A stretch of 64,000 nucleotides of DNA from Chanos chanos. Taxonomy: Eukaryota > Chordata > Actinopteri > Gonorynchiformes > Chanidae. Each line of letters begins with the position of its first letter. Within the stretch, counting starts at the first letter, position 1. The notes under the pieces are model-generated. The model ran no database searches. It saw only the letters and a program-made list of their open reading frames with translations, and had not been told where the DNA came from. This document shows, piece by piece, positions 14,204 to 28,850 of this stretch. The translations under genes were made by a program, and so were the position numbers. The stretch is from contig NC_044497.1 of NCBI RefSeq assembly GCF_902362185.1, positions 39,246,501 through 39,310,500 on the forward strand, read 5' to 3'.

Positions 14204-17200
14204 ATGAACTCCTGTAGTTGCCGTAAAGATAATGCGATTACTTGGCTCTTATGTGCGGACCCGTTGCATGTATCAGCGGCAATGGAGTTTCTCACTGAAA
14301 TGGCCCAGAAGAAACAAGAATCTGTCGTTGAAATTATCCTACAGGAGCCGGATAGAGAACGCTATATTGCTGTGCTAAAGCAATTGCTGAACTCTCCTGA
14401 CACATGGTGAGTGAGTTCTTAATTTAGATACACAGTTGCATGAAATATCAGACACGGTCTTTTGGACGTACTCACCCAAAGCTCAGTGCGCGGTGATTCT
14501 TGGACGCAATGCTCGTACATCCTCCCAGGAACATAAATATTGCATGCATTTTTAAATATCTGTCGCCCCCATCCGCCTCGCCATTTTACCAAGCTTGTTC
14601 AGCTTTTTAATGCCACCACATATGCCCTAATTTTATCTAAAAACCAGCAGGAATCTCATAAAACATCGACTGATGTGAGTTAATTATTAGCGATGACTCA
14701 GAGCGAGACAAAACTCAGAATGGGTTCTTTCAGTTAAAGATTAAATGTCAAAATTACAAATCTGAAAAGCATTGATCTTTAATAATCAGTTAATAGAATG
14801 GACCACTTCATGCGCATTTGTAAAGAGGTTTCCAAGGATTGAATTGTGGTTTGTGTCACTGTTGTTACAAAATATGTTGAAGTCCATTGTGTTGAGTTAG
14901 TCGTGTATACCTAAGAGATCTTTGCCAACTGAATAACCCTTGTGGGGTCACTGAAAATATAAATCACTGGCATTGCGAGTCCAGACAGTTTTATGTGACT
15001 TAATAAATAACCAGAACGCTTACTTGGGTTGCACTCACAAACATGGAGGATTCAACTGAGTCTGATTTAAAATACGTTACAAACTATTTACTTTTCATCT
15101 TTCCTCAGAACATACTTGGAAATTAGGGCTTTCAATCCTATAGTTAAATAGAATGATGTAAATATGCTTGTCTCCATCTAAAGAAAGAACATTGTGGCGA
15201 TTTTATTGCAGCCTCCCTGCCATAAAGTTCTTTCAAGATTTTAAAGGTTTTTAGAACATACAGTTTAAGAGCACCGTTCAGTTTTCTCCACTGTGTAAGT
15301 TACTGTGGACAGTTAGGGACTGGCTTATGGGTTTCTATAGTAGCAGTGTATGCATTCTGAACTCTGTGCAGCATAAGGGCATTCAGATAGAGATGTGTAT
15401 GACTTCCTGATTTAAACACATGTGGTGTCAAGTTTTTTGAGTTTTTGTTTTTGTTTTGTTTTTGGTTTTGGTTTTGTTTTGTATTTGCCATAAACGCACT
15501 ATAGTGCCAGGGGAACATTTAACAACATTTCCACTTTTTTTTTGCAAAAACATGCAAAGAGATTTAAATGAATGATAAATGATTAAAGAAACTAAAAAAT
15601 GGATTGTGTAACATGGTTTGAATACCAAATGACAACAAAATTGTTATCGAGTTGTTGTTATCTCAGAGTTTTGCAGGAGCTTATTGTTCTTCATAAAGTT
15701 TGACAGAAAATTTGAGAGGTGTTGATGTGATTCTGTAGGCTCTGCAGTGCTGCTGTCAACCTCATTGGGGTGCTAGTGGAGACTGAATCTATGATACAAG
15801 AACTACAAGGATTGAGCAGAGGTGATGATGATGTTATGTCAACTTTAGGGAAACTTCTTACAAAGGATGAATCAAACATTGTGATGGGAACTGCTGGAGC
15901 CATCGCCTCCCTGGTAAAGTTTATGTGTGTGTGTATAGCACTGAGTGACACACACACACACACACATGCATACTGTATATGTAAAGGCATTGTTAGGATT
16001 TGGTTTTGAATTCCAGCTGAAATTCTGTGTTACGTTATGAAGGCTCTTTTTTGGTCATCTTCAGTTAAATAGTTCTGTTCAGTACGTACAAAAGTACAAA
16101 ATGACCCTAAAATCAAAATTAGCTCACGTAATAAATGCATTTCTCTGTTTGAAGCACATTATAATTAATCATCTAATTTACAAGACAGCTGTAGACCTGT
16201 TTGATCTGTTCCAGCTAAATTACAAGCGATGCTTTCACTGGCTCTGTGAGACAGTCTGTTTTATTGCCACATCAGGTTAATAGTGCGTCAGGTCAGGCAT
16301 GGGTCCTCAGGAGTCAGGATGTGTTCAGTGAACTTCTGGAGAACCTGTCTGGTCTGCTGGAGAACAACAGAGAGAGCACAATCAACTCTGCTGCCCTCAT
16401 CTTAGCTCGCTTGTCTCTCTGTGAACTCGCCTGCCAAAAGCTTTTGTCTCACCCATCTGCTGCCAAGACTTTTAGGCGTTTAGTGCAGTGCTTGTCACTC
16501 AGCAACACAGGTTAGTGTCCACAAATGCTCCCCTGTGACCCACGTGTTTTCACGCATATGTAAAATAGCATATACTTTAACATTAACTGAAGCATTTAGA
16601 GTATTGATTCCTATGTTACATGTAATAACGATGCTGTCTGTGTGGGAGATGGTTAAGATAAGTATGTAACTGATAATGAATTGAAGGAATGGCATTTTTT
16701 TGTCATTTGATTAGATTGTTTAAAGTTTCTTTTCCCCCAACAATGTGATTTCAGACACAGCAATGAATGCAGCTGTTGCCGTGGGACGATTGTGTGGGAG
16801 TGAGCAGGGCAGGAGTCTTGTCATGGCAGAGGCCAAAGAACAAAAACTTGTGGGACAAGCTTCATTTGATCTATTTCTTCTCTAAACTGCAAAGAGAAAG
16901 ACAAATATCTGGGGGTCTGCTGGTAGTAAATCCATAAGAGTTTAATGACCCCTAATAAGAAATATGCAGACCTGGAGCCATGTTTTCTTTATTTAGCATA
17001 CGTAGTAAACTTTAATCACATTAAGAAGCTAATGTATTTTTTATTCATCGCCAGGTCCAGAGGCTACAGGCTTTACTTTGTGAGAAGATGGGGCCAGAGG
17101 TAGGGCAAACAGCTTGCTTTGCACTGAGTTGCCTGGCAGCAAAGGAAGATGGCCATGCCTTGGTGTTAGAAAGCTCCTGTTTCACTGGTGTGCTGGAGGG

Positions 17201-20200
17201 TCTGCTGGACTGTTTACAGAGGGAAGACTCTGACAGTGTTTGGTTTGCGGCTATGTGAGTCCCATTGCCCTGTCAGCCAGTGATATTTGTGCTGCACAAG
17301 TTTACTCTTTTACAGAAATGTTCTTTTATTGATGATGGTGTACATAATAATATTATTTTTTTTAGAGGGAGAAATCAGACCTCCCTGTGACCAGCAACCG
17401 CACACTTGATTTAAATGAGCAACCTATAATCAAGCTTTTCATTAGTGGAACCGCATGTGGCAGAGCTGGGCTAGAGCAAAACTGCTCAGAGAAATGGTTC
17501 TTGCAGGAATAGATTAGGAAATGTATTCCTGTAATCTAGTGGTCAGTCAAATCCTCCTTAAGTTTTTCTTGTTCAATCATGCGATGCAAGCTTAAACCTC
17601 ACGAAGACATCAAAGGGGTCATCTCATTATCGGCACCCCCCCCCCCTCCCATCAGTTCAATCACTATATCACAAACACACAATCAAAAGAGCAAAAAAAA
17701 AAAAAAATCTGTGGTCCCTCTCTCCCTGCTCACAACTTCTTCCAGATGATGCCCTGTAGGAGGCGCTATAGGTCCCTGCCCACCAAAACATCCCATTTTA
17801 AAAACTGTTTTTTCCCAACTGCAATGAGGACTCTGAACACTTCTCTTAAATCTCCTGTGCCAATCTTGTAAATATTGTTTGTAAAATTTAACTGTGGCAT
17901 CTGTGAATTCTCCTGTGTCAATCTTGTAAATATTGTTTGTGGATATTGTCTGATAATTTTGTCTTATAGCATTTGTGAATATTGTCTGCTGTGTCTCTAA
18001 TGTAATGGTGAATGTCTGATGTGATGTTAACATCTGCCTGTGTTTGATGCTACTGACACTGTTGAATAGAGCTTACCCAATATGCTGTACCAAAAGCAAA
18101 TTCCACTGACCTGTGTCGCGTGGTCATTAAAAACGATTCTAATTCTGATATCTCTTTCTTCTCATCTTTTCTCAGGACATTGAATGCGTTTGTGTCTCGG
18201 CCAACAGGAGTGTGTGGAGTCAGGGAACATGGCCTTCTTGAGGAGGAATTACAGGTTGCACCAACTCGTCTCCCATAGCACAAACTGAGAGCACAGCTTT
18301 ATGTTCCCACACACTGAGAGCACAGCTATATGTTCCCACACACTGAGAGCACAGCTTTATGTTCCCACACACTGAGAGCACAGCTATATGTTCCCACACA
18401 CTGAGAGCACAGCTATATGTTCCCACACACTGAGAGCACAGCTATATGTTCCCACACACTGAGAGCACAGCTTTATGTTCCCACACACTGAGAGCACAGC
18501 TATATGTTCCCACACACTGAGAGCACAGCTTTATGTTCCCACACACTGAGAGCACAGCTTTATGTTCCCACACACTGAGAGCACAGCTTTATGTTCCCAC
18601 ACACTGAGAGCACAGCTATATGTTCCCACACACTGAGAGCACAGCTTTATGTTCCCACACACTGAGAGCACAGCTATATGTTCCCACACACTGAGAGCAC
18701 AGCTTTGTGTTCCCACACACTGAGAGCACAGCTATATGTTCCATGCTCTTAACAGTTATATGCTGCATCATATGAGAGCACAGAGTTTTTTTTATTCATT
18801 TACATTTACAATGTAACACATCATGTATGTGCATCAAAACAGTCTTATCACAGTGGATGACTTCACTTTGATGGGGCGCATGCAAGTGTTTTCTGTGAGT
18901 GAGATAATTTGGCATTTTTCCCCCAGTGTACAAAAATGTACTGAGGCTTTTGTATATATGAGTTTTACTCCTCTAATTTGTCTGGAGCATAAACATGTAC
19001 TTCTTGGATCTCTAAAAAGTGTATACAGTGGTTAAAAAGAGATGAAAGATGTCTGTTTCATTTCAGATGATTACACATTAAGCATGAAGTTACCCTCGGT
19101 ATTGATGATATATCCTTGCCTTTAAAATCATCGACACATTGGTATAAACCGATCCTTGGACTCTTTAAACTGAACTCTATTCACCATACCTCTTTTTGTC
19201 TTCTCCCCAGACTCTGTCCCTGTCCACGTCCATTGGAGCAGACATACAGGAGGAGGTGAGTGCATGTTTGAGGAAGCTGAAGCGTCTTTCTAAACCAGGT
19301 CCTGTGGCAGTCAGATGCCTGTCGTCAGGAGGCTATGTCGTATCATGGGAGAAGTTTGAGCCTGAGAGTGGACTGAAGGTCACCTATAGGTGAGACAGCG
19401 TGAACATGCATTGGAAGGAAGATTTTGAACTAGTGGATTTAGGAGTATGTTGTTTGTTTGCTATTTTCAAAGTTCAGGCATGGTTTTGGGGAATTTCTTT
19501 TGTTTTTCAACTCAGAAAATTTGCATAGTCTTTTTTAAACCAGTTCACAGTTAATCAGAGTTTTTTATCAGATGACTATTAAGGATTCCTAGCCATATTC
19601 AGACTGTTGCATGTGTTGTATATGAATTACCAGTGAACTGAAGGGATGTTTTCTGTGGTCTGCATCCACAGTCTTTTGGATGAAGACACCGTTCTGTACT
19701 GTGGGTCACAGTGCCACAATACTTTACCTCTCTCTATGATCCAGTCTAAGCCATCACTCGCTCTACGGCTCAGGCTGTCTACCTGTGATGGTGACATTAG
19801 TCCCTGCAGTGACACTGTGATAATACAGCCTGGGAGATGGAGTCCAAGGCCTGGACCGCCGCAGGATTTACATGTGATTGGGTGTACGGCCACTCAGGTG
19901 CGAATATGTTGGGCTGTGCCAGATGGAGGAGTTAAGATTAAATCTTATCAGATATACCGTGACAACACACTTCTGGATACTACCACAAAATTGGGGTGAG
20001 TTACACTCATGTCAGAGAAATTGAGAGTTGACCAAATATACAGATTTTACTGGTCTATGGTGTAAATACTATACCCAGCGTGCAGCTCTGGTTACACTGA
20101 AACCACATTGTCATATTTGCAGACAGTTGCTATACAACATATATGACAGATATGACATGCTGTGCTGAGTGAGCATCATGACTCTTATCAAAGTGTTCAC

Positions 20201-23200
20201 CGATTACACATACTATACCTGGAAACACAGGAACAGTTTCAGCTGCGGTGTAGCCCCTGTGTCCCTTTGTCCTCACACCTCTCAACACATCTGCCTAGTT
20301 CCATGTTTTTTGAGGTTTCCTCTCCTAATGGATTCTTTCAAGCTGTCACACTGATCTTCAGAAAAGATTTTCAAAAAAAATGTACTGACTATGCCTGGCA
20401 GCCACTTTGCTTAGACATTCATACGTAGAGAACAGCTCGTGTAAGACAAGAGATGAGGAGAAAACAACATTTTAAAGTGCTGGTAAGGGGTGATAAAATA
20501 CTCTCCTCTGTTCCAGTTATATAGTGAGTGGGCTGAGTCCAGACACCTCCTACTATCTGGGTGTGTGTGCAGTAGGCTTGCGGAACGTATCAGGCTCGCT
20601 GGCAGAGCTGGAGGTGCGGACAGCCAAGGATCAAGAAGACCACGCCCCAAGTGGGTTGACGGTGGTGGTCCGTGGCCGCCATGAGCTACACATCAGCTGG
20701 GGGGCTCCGGCAGCGCCTCTGGGGCGACTCTTTAACTATGAACTGCGTCTTAATGGGGCCGTGGCATACCTGGGCACAGAGCGGGTGTACACAGCTCGCT
20801 GGCTCTCTGCCAATACTGCCTACACCTGCACAGTCACAGCCATCACCTCCAGCGGGCGCTGCCAGAGCAGACCAGTCACAAAGAGGACGGCACGTGATGA
20901 ATATGTGCACACTCAGAGGTAAGATTCCAGAGGAAGACCATGATCATGTGCGACTACTGTCATTTTACCTCAAAGAATGTTATGTCTCCATAGTTGGCGC
21001 TTTTTTAAAAGTTACTGATGTTATTAGCTGATTATGGTTTCAACTGAAATTGTTGAAAAATGAGTCCTTAAGTTATGCTTAATTTTATGTGCCTCATTAT
21101 CCATGTGGCTGTTTATGTACTTCTAATGAATTTCTCCTTGTGGTTTTGATTGTCTGTGGGTCTCTCTTGTTTGCCTGTGTGTCTGCCTGTGTTTTCCCTG
21201 TCTTTATGTCTGTCTGTTTCTGTTGCATGCTGTCAGGTGTTTGTACTCCTCTAGTTCTCAGCTGTCTGTTCATACCCCTACCCCTCCCACACCTGTCAGA
21301 CAGGTCAACAGGATTAGAGAAAAGGTCAAGAAGTCGCCATCCCCACGTAATTATCTACCCAAAGTCCGCCTAACCCTTCGGCACTACAGAGACCCTGAGA
21401 GCAATAGAGCCAGACTGAGGTATTACAAGACCACAGTAGTCTCTTTGCAATCAAAGTCAGAAAACTTAATCAAAGTGTAAGTTCAGTTATGTGTCCATCA
21501 TTGGCTAGGTTTAATTTTTTTGTCCCCCGCGTCAGGCGTCCTTCAGAGCCAGTTCAGTCTCGCAGCCCTGACAGTCCTGAATTCTTGAACCTGACAAATG
21601 AGGTATCGTCTTTGAAAATGGATAGTTACTATCATCTAATTCACCACAATATAATCATCATATCCCAAAACTTTTGACATGGATGCTTGATTGGCTAGAA
21701 ATTATAATAAAATAAGCAAACAAATTACTCTTCCAAGGAGGAAAAAAATATTATGCACAGAATTGGTTACATCTGTGTGTTTCTGCTTAATACATACCTC
21801 TGTAGAAGTCCGTGGGGCTTGTAACGGGATGTGATGTGAATGCCCTATTGAAGAGTGCCATAGACAAAACAGACCTGGGTGTGCATCCTGCTAACTCTAC
21901 TGGGCAGCCCCTTCTGTCCTACCGAGGGAAGATTGACCTGAATCAACAGTATAAAGTCAAATCCCAGCGATCCCCAGACTCCACATATATCAGAAATCAA
22001 ATCAACCAAGGTATGACACTAATGCTGAGATGGAGAAGTACACATGAGATTAATACAAATCAGATTAAGGTCAGAGAAGTTTTTAGATTTCATTATGTGG
22101 GATGAACTGATATCTAATCGATCATCTACCCAAAATGAATGGCAAGAATTAACATGTGGACCTCTGAATCCTGAGGAACTGAGTGTGGAAACACTGGTTT
22201 GATGAATGTTGTAAATGTTGAAGTTGCTCACAGGTTTTGTAGATAAGCAGTCAGGGTTATTATAAGAGAAATGTAGTACTCCACCTTATCCTCCACCTAA
22301 CACACGCTGGTCTGGTGAGACCAGACGGTTTGGTCTTCCCAGAGCAGGACCCATAGACAAGGAGAGAATGTCTGTCACGGGCGTCTGCTGTATTGAATAT
22401 CTGTCACTGTATAATCCCTATAAGATTTCTGTTTATGACATCACATATTTTTGATGTTATTAGTAACTCTAGTTTTCTTTTAAATGTTTCCAAAGATGTT
22501 ACTTTAAAATGTTCCATCGTTCTACTACACCCATTTCCTGATTTTGGAAAAAGATATACACTTTTCAACAGTCTATGAATATAACTATATAGTTATATTT
22601 AAGAAATTACATTCCTCCTTGGATTCGCAGACAACTAATTCACTTGTCTTGTGTATTTGTGGGTCAGGTACAATAAAACTCATTCAGCCTGTCTCGTATA
22701 CCTGGACTGAGCTGGACTGGACACAACATCTTCAAAACAGGGTACTCAGAGACAGGTACTGACTACAGGCAAATCGGTTGTGTAACCCTGTTCATGCTTC
22801 TTGTAATGATAAATAGCCTTTACTTTTTTAATACACACTGCTCAATTGTGTCACGAACAGGATCATGACAGGGACAAAGTTGCAAAGTGGGGTGAGAGGA
22901 CATCACTGCAGTGCCACACCCTGGACAAATCGAAGTGGAAACACACCCAGTACACAGTTGCTAAAATGGACAAGCCCAATGGGCAACCCCAAAACGTTGA
23001 AAAGAGATAGGGAAACAACATAACTGTATAATATGGTGGAATGTATTCTGGGAATGGATTAATCTAAATGATCATATATTATTACCAGTGCCTCTGGCAT
23101 CTTAAAAATACACTGTTAGCCTACTGTTACTGACACAGTGGATCACTCCACTCTCTCCAAAAAGAAACCACCGTAGTCACTGAGTGATCCTCAACAGGTC

Positions 23201-24226
23201 AGAAATTAGAGGCTGGACAGGTTGCTTCATAACGCCAAGTATAGCCAATAATGATGACACTGTAACCATAGCGGGCTGCAAGCATTAAGTGGGGAACAGA
23301 CTGAACATTAAGGTAAACATAAGCAACTGTGCAATTCCATTAGATGTGAACATAAGTTATATGTTTAATATGTGGTCTTAACTGACTGTAAAGTTACATC
23401 AGACATGCACACACCTAGTGTGTTTTATATATTGTTAGTCAGTTAAGACCAGATGACAGCCTATAAAAGGAGGAAGTGTAAAAGGCTCATACATTTGTAG
23501 GTGTAATCTCTGTTACCATAGATACTGTTGGCATTATCCATACTGTATGTTTTACTAATGCACAAAGAGGGTGCCAAGAAGATTTACAATTCAAAAGAAA
23601 ACATCTGCAACAATTATTATTTCACTCTCAAATGTAGTATGACACTGCTCAGTCTTGCTATTAGTTTCTGTCTGTATACATGCATCTGTTTGTTTGACTG
23701 TATATGGGTCTTTTGTCATTGTTCCAACTGTTGGAGTTTAAGTTTAAACTGTGAAAACTGAGGTTATTGACATGCTCTCACAGACATTTGTACTCACAGT
23801 GTCATTTTGGCCCTGCTGATCTTCTATGCAGGTGAATAGCTGGTGAGAGCTGAGAGGTGTTTCTGCCCTGAATAACATTTTTGTTTACTGTATGCTAAAG
23901 ATATTTATGATCTCACAGATACTGGTTCTGTGATTACCAAAAACAGAAATTAATGTGCATCACATAAATGATTGTCTAAGTGTGTTGTCCCGTGTGGGTG
24001 TTTCATTTAACATGCTATACCATCTGTCAACCAGTGAGCTCATCTCTCCATCCGACATCACTGGTCTGTTTGTATTTATGCTGGTCCTGTGTCTCATATT
24101 CTATAAACTGATTAATGATCGAATTTGTATTTTCCCTCTTCCTGATGGTTCAGAGATCCTGTGGGGATGAGAGAACTCCAATTGTTTGTCCCACTACAGT
24201 TGTTCAGGACACCAGACCTGGAGTAA
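14204..24226 (+). CDS. uncharacterised armadillo-like and triple fibronectin type III protein, 14 exons, 835 aa
   Basis: Exons: 14204-14406, 15739-15913, 16276-16510, 16755-16849, 17055-17254, 18176-18254, 19211-19389, 19672-19995, 20517-20918, 21237-21419, 21536-21602, 21806-22010, 22668-22755 and 24154-24226. All phases agree and the sum is 836 codons. Residues 1-330 are helical and Leu/Ala-rich with armadillo/HEAT-like repeats (SAALILARLSL, NAAVAVGRLCGSEQGR, ACFALSCLAAKEDGHALV). Three fibronectin type III domains follow at about 350-438, 447-535 and 540-625, with hallmarks VVSWEKF, ICWAVPDGG...SYQIYRD, LSPDTSYYLGV and ISWGAPA. The tail is basic and Ser/Pro-rich. There is no signal peptide or transmembrane helix, so it is probably intracellular. 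The exon 4 donor (GTGGGA) is weak, and exon 14 is chosen because it keeps the frame and has a good acceptor. I do not recognise the protein, and no function should be assumed. Confidence 0.8.
17640..18155 (+). mobile_element. 3' end of an L2/CR1-like LINE
   Basis: The plus strand encodes a remnant of the C-terminal end of a LINE reverse-transcriptase protein: RRRYRSLPTKTSHFKNCFFP, then TAMRTLN. A non-coding 3' region follows, ending ATTAAAAACGATTCTAATTC. Such ATTCT/ATTCTG tails are typical of fish L2-like elements. It is 5'-truncated and lies in intron 5 of the armadillo/FN3 gene, ending about 20 bp before the exon 6 acceptor. Confidence 0.65.
18285..18742. repeat. minisatellite, 29-bp unit, 16 copies
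   Basis: The unit is CTGAGAGCACAGCTATATG followed by TTCCCACACA, repeated at an exact 29-bp period from 18285 to 18720. Copies differ mainly at one position: AGCTATAT in nine copies, AGCTTTAT in six and AGCTTTGT in one. The near-identity suggests recent or ongoing expansion. It starts 31 bp after the exon 6 donor of the armadillo/FN3 gene. On the minus strand it is open in all frames because of its composition and is not a gene. Confidence 0.97.
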
Positions 24227-24591
24227 GCATGAATTTGCTGTAGTCGAATGTTTGAGCTTGTCAGCAATGGTTTTACTGCAGTCCCTTATTGTATGACCTT
24301 GCTCTCTTGTTAACTAACCTTACTGTATGAGGGAACCCATATCAAGGTCTATGTACAGTATTCATATGATGTGTGTTTGGTGTCTCTTCAACACATTTTT
24401 GAGAATCTTTGTAGTTTAAGTAGACGGAGGGAAAAGGTAAAGGACAGGACACCAGCATTCAAATATTTTGAAATCATTTTCTCCTGGGACTGCAGCACAA
24501 AATAGCTTGATATACTTGACATTATCTTGGGTGCTTTTTCTGATATTTCAATGAGATTAAGAGCAAACATGTTGATTACACCTTGTACTGA

Positions 24592-24597
24592 AATAAA
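24592..24597 (+). terminator. polyadenylation signal of the armadillo/FN3 gene
   Basis: AATAAA lies 366 bp after the proposed stop codon, in AT-rich DNA, with no other gene between. Confidence 0.55.
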
Positions 24598-25279
24598 TTA
24601 TCTTTCTATTTTATAATGCATTGCATTTCTTTTTACTGATAAATGCATGATATATTTATTATGTACAAAATTGTTTGCTGCCCTATATCTAAAATACTGC
24701 AACTGAGTATGAAGTAAAGGTATTTGCACAAACTGTCAGTGTCTGCTCACATGTGGTTGCTTGGTATCTACTGAAAAACTTAATATGGATTGTTAAATTA
24801 CACCACTCGGCTACATTGTCATATCATAATTAGGCTTTGCCTGCTTAGATAAACCAGCGTTGGTGAACTTTAAGAGCGCACAAACTCTCAACAGTTAAGC
24901 GAGTTACGTCTCAAGGGGACGTCCAAGATGAATTGCTGCACGCAACTTAACTCTTTTAAAATCTCATGCTTAACTGCCAAGATCCACCGCTGTGTTGTTC
25001 TAGAGAATTATTTCAGAATTACATAAAGTTTGCAGCGTTTGTAAACAGTGTATTACCTTAGTAATTTTCTTCACAGACTATGTGAAACTTCCTGGCAAGC
25101 ATTTGCGACTCCAGGCCACGTGATGTCGCCAGTTAATTTGAGCGCCTCACCAAATTTGCTAAACTCGTTTCTATCGTCCTCGCGGAAGTTAGATAACAAT
25201 AACAAAGTGGTGCAGGTTGGCGTAGTGGAGGGTGCAGCATTTCTTCACCACAGAGGTGACAGTCACATATTATTGCAAG

Positions 25280-26716
<1,437 letters not shown>

Positions 26717-27042
26717 CTCTCGAGGACCAGCAATGGATCCCTGGCCTTGTATGTTCAACAAACAGGCCAATATATTCTTTGGACTGATTCTGTTGGAAGA
26801 TCTGTAACTATGCCAACGTGTGGCATTTGTCAAGGGAAGGTGCAGAGACTGACAGAGGGATAGGTATTGAAGCATTTTAATGGCAGAGTATCACTTCTTG
26901 GATCATATATGTATATAATCCTTGAAACAGCACCACCTATTGGTGGAGAGCCAACATGATTGCTGCATTTCATTTAAAGTCAGAGGGTGAGCTGCAAAGG
27001 AAACACAGAGTATGTTGAATTTTATGATTTAAATTTTGTCCT

Positions 27043-27048
27043 AATAAA
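27043..27048 (+). terminator. tmem141 polyadenylation signal
   Basis: AATAAA in CCTAATAAAGG, 327 bp beyond the stop codon. It is the first good signal downstream. Confidence 0.6.
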
Positions 27049-27414
27049 GGCGATCTTATAAGTCCCACACAAAAAGTGGATTGGGCTAAAGATTTTTTTT
27101 CTTGGACTTGGAAAAATCTAAGTCTCTATATGTCCATGTAATGCAACGTGGATGTCTTCTCATTTACAGAATAACAGCATAAAGCAATAGTTATTTAGAG
27201 TTCAAGCCAACACAATCAGCACACAGTTTCTACTGGTATGTTTGGATCATTTTTTGAATGTTTACTCAACAAATTTGAGTAGATCAGCTTAAGGATGACT
27301 GTTTTCCCTGGACAGATGCGGTAACCTTTGCTTGGGACACAGATCTAAGCACTTGATCCTTACTGATTTTAATATATCCCCATGTAATCCCCTGGTATGG
27401 GTGACCATATGAAT

Positions 27415-27417
27415 TGT

Positions 27418-27450
<33 letters not shown>
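27415..27450. repeat. (TG)n microsatellite passing into (AG)n
   Basis: About 13 TG units followed directly by GAGAGAGAG. Confidence 0.95.
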
Positions 27451-27451
<1 letters not shown>

Positions 27452-28710
27452 AAGTGGAAGTCCACAAGTGACCTAATTTTCATTAGTGGATAAAACTGAA
27501 AATGTAGACAAAATGGTTTGCTTAGAAAGGTATATTCGTACAGCACTATATTGTTAGGTATTAATTATTTGCAGAGAATGTCTTTTGTTTTTAAGACATA
27601 CGTTTATTTCCTTTAGCGTCTCTTGTTCCCATTTGGCATGTTTTTCTCTTTGTTTCTCATGCCTCTATGAATGCTCATTATGAATGCTCATGATCGGTCA
27701 CATAGTCAGTGGCATTGCAATGGCAGTGACAGTTTCAGCATCAAAATCATTATGTCCCAGCATTCTAAACCTGAATACTGGAAAACAAACCTTTGAGGGA
27801 TACACATTGTTTCTTACTTACATGAAGAAAAAAAAATAACGATTTTAATTGTCAACAGGACAAAAATAAATAAATAACAAAATGTTAATAATAGCAAGAG
27901 AAAACATGACCTCCAGTTATGTATTTCTTATCTCTGCCATAACCCTGTGCACTCCCAGTAACAGTGACATGTAAGAAGTGCATATGTGCATTCAGATTGA
28001 GTTGGAGAAAAATAAAATATCACCATCCTAGTACAGAACGTATCTATGAAAAATATCAGTTATATTTCCCATGGGCTTGGCTTGAAAGGACTTTTTGGAA
28101 TGGTCGGTGAGGTGTTAGGGAGGATAGATGTGGTAGAGATGTTGAGATGTATGTCCTGGAGAGAAACGTTTCCCTGTCTGAGGTAGAAGAAGGAGAGATA
28201 GTCCAGTCCACAAGGCAACCAACACTTGAATTCTTGTAGAACAAGATTCAGGTACATGTAGTGATGGATCTTCTGTTTTGTACACTAAAGGTTAAGCACA
28301 TGTATCCATACCAGCTTTTTACAGCACTACTGATCCTCATTAACCAAATCCGTTATCAAATTGTGATTGGAATAATGGATTATGGATTATATTTCCCCAC
28401 AGGACAAACTTCAGTGGAACTTGTTTGGGAAATGACAGCAAACTCAATCCGTAGATCAGCTGTTAAAATAAAATTCATTCATTTTGGTCTACTTCATACT
28501 AGATAAAATTGCTTTAGTTGTTGCAGTTTGCAGTGTCTATCACTCAACTGGACACCATCTTACCTTTTTGTCATCTTCATTTGGCTTCAAACTGCAATTA
28601 TGAACAACAAAAATATACGTTTAATAAACGTTTAATCACCTGGACTAATTCAAATCATAGATGTCTATAACTCATTTATGACTAGCCAAAATTCAAGTCA
28701 GCATATCTGT

Positions 28711-28850
28711 AATTGCTGGGATGGACTGGCAACCTGTCCAGGGTGTTTCCCCGCCTTTCGCCCGATGAGCGCTGGGGTAGGCTGCAGCACCCCGCGACCT
28801 TGATTAGGATAAGCTTTGAAAACGAATGGATGAGTGAATATCTGTAATGG
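28711..28850 (+). repeat. tail of the fish tRNA-like-headed interspersed repeat
   Basis: GGGATGGACTGGCAACCTGT, then CCAGGGTGTTTCCCCGCC, a CGCTGGGGTAGGCTGCAGC block and GATTAGGATAAGC. This is the characteristic 3' section of the fish repeat whose head is at 56804-57020. Most of the 5' part is missing. Confidence 0.65.

Noticed and set aside
18220-18716. Minus-strand open frames with a repeated CSQCVGTYSC-type motif
   Set aside because: They are the 29-bp minisatellite read in three frames; no start, splice or family signal.
18285-18742. CRISPR-like array
   Set aside because: A direct tandem repeat with no unique spacers, inside a vertebrate intron.
20672-21031. Alternative plus-strand frame over exon 9 of the armadillo/FN3 gene
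   Set aside because: Out-of-frame shadow; the FN3 frame has clear domain hallmarks and correct splice phases.
28056-28257. Two overlapping minus-strand frames, about 62-65 codons
   Set aside because: Low-complexity Ser/Thr/Pro composition and no matching exon; kept as spacer.
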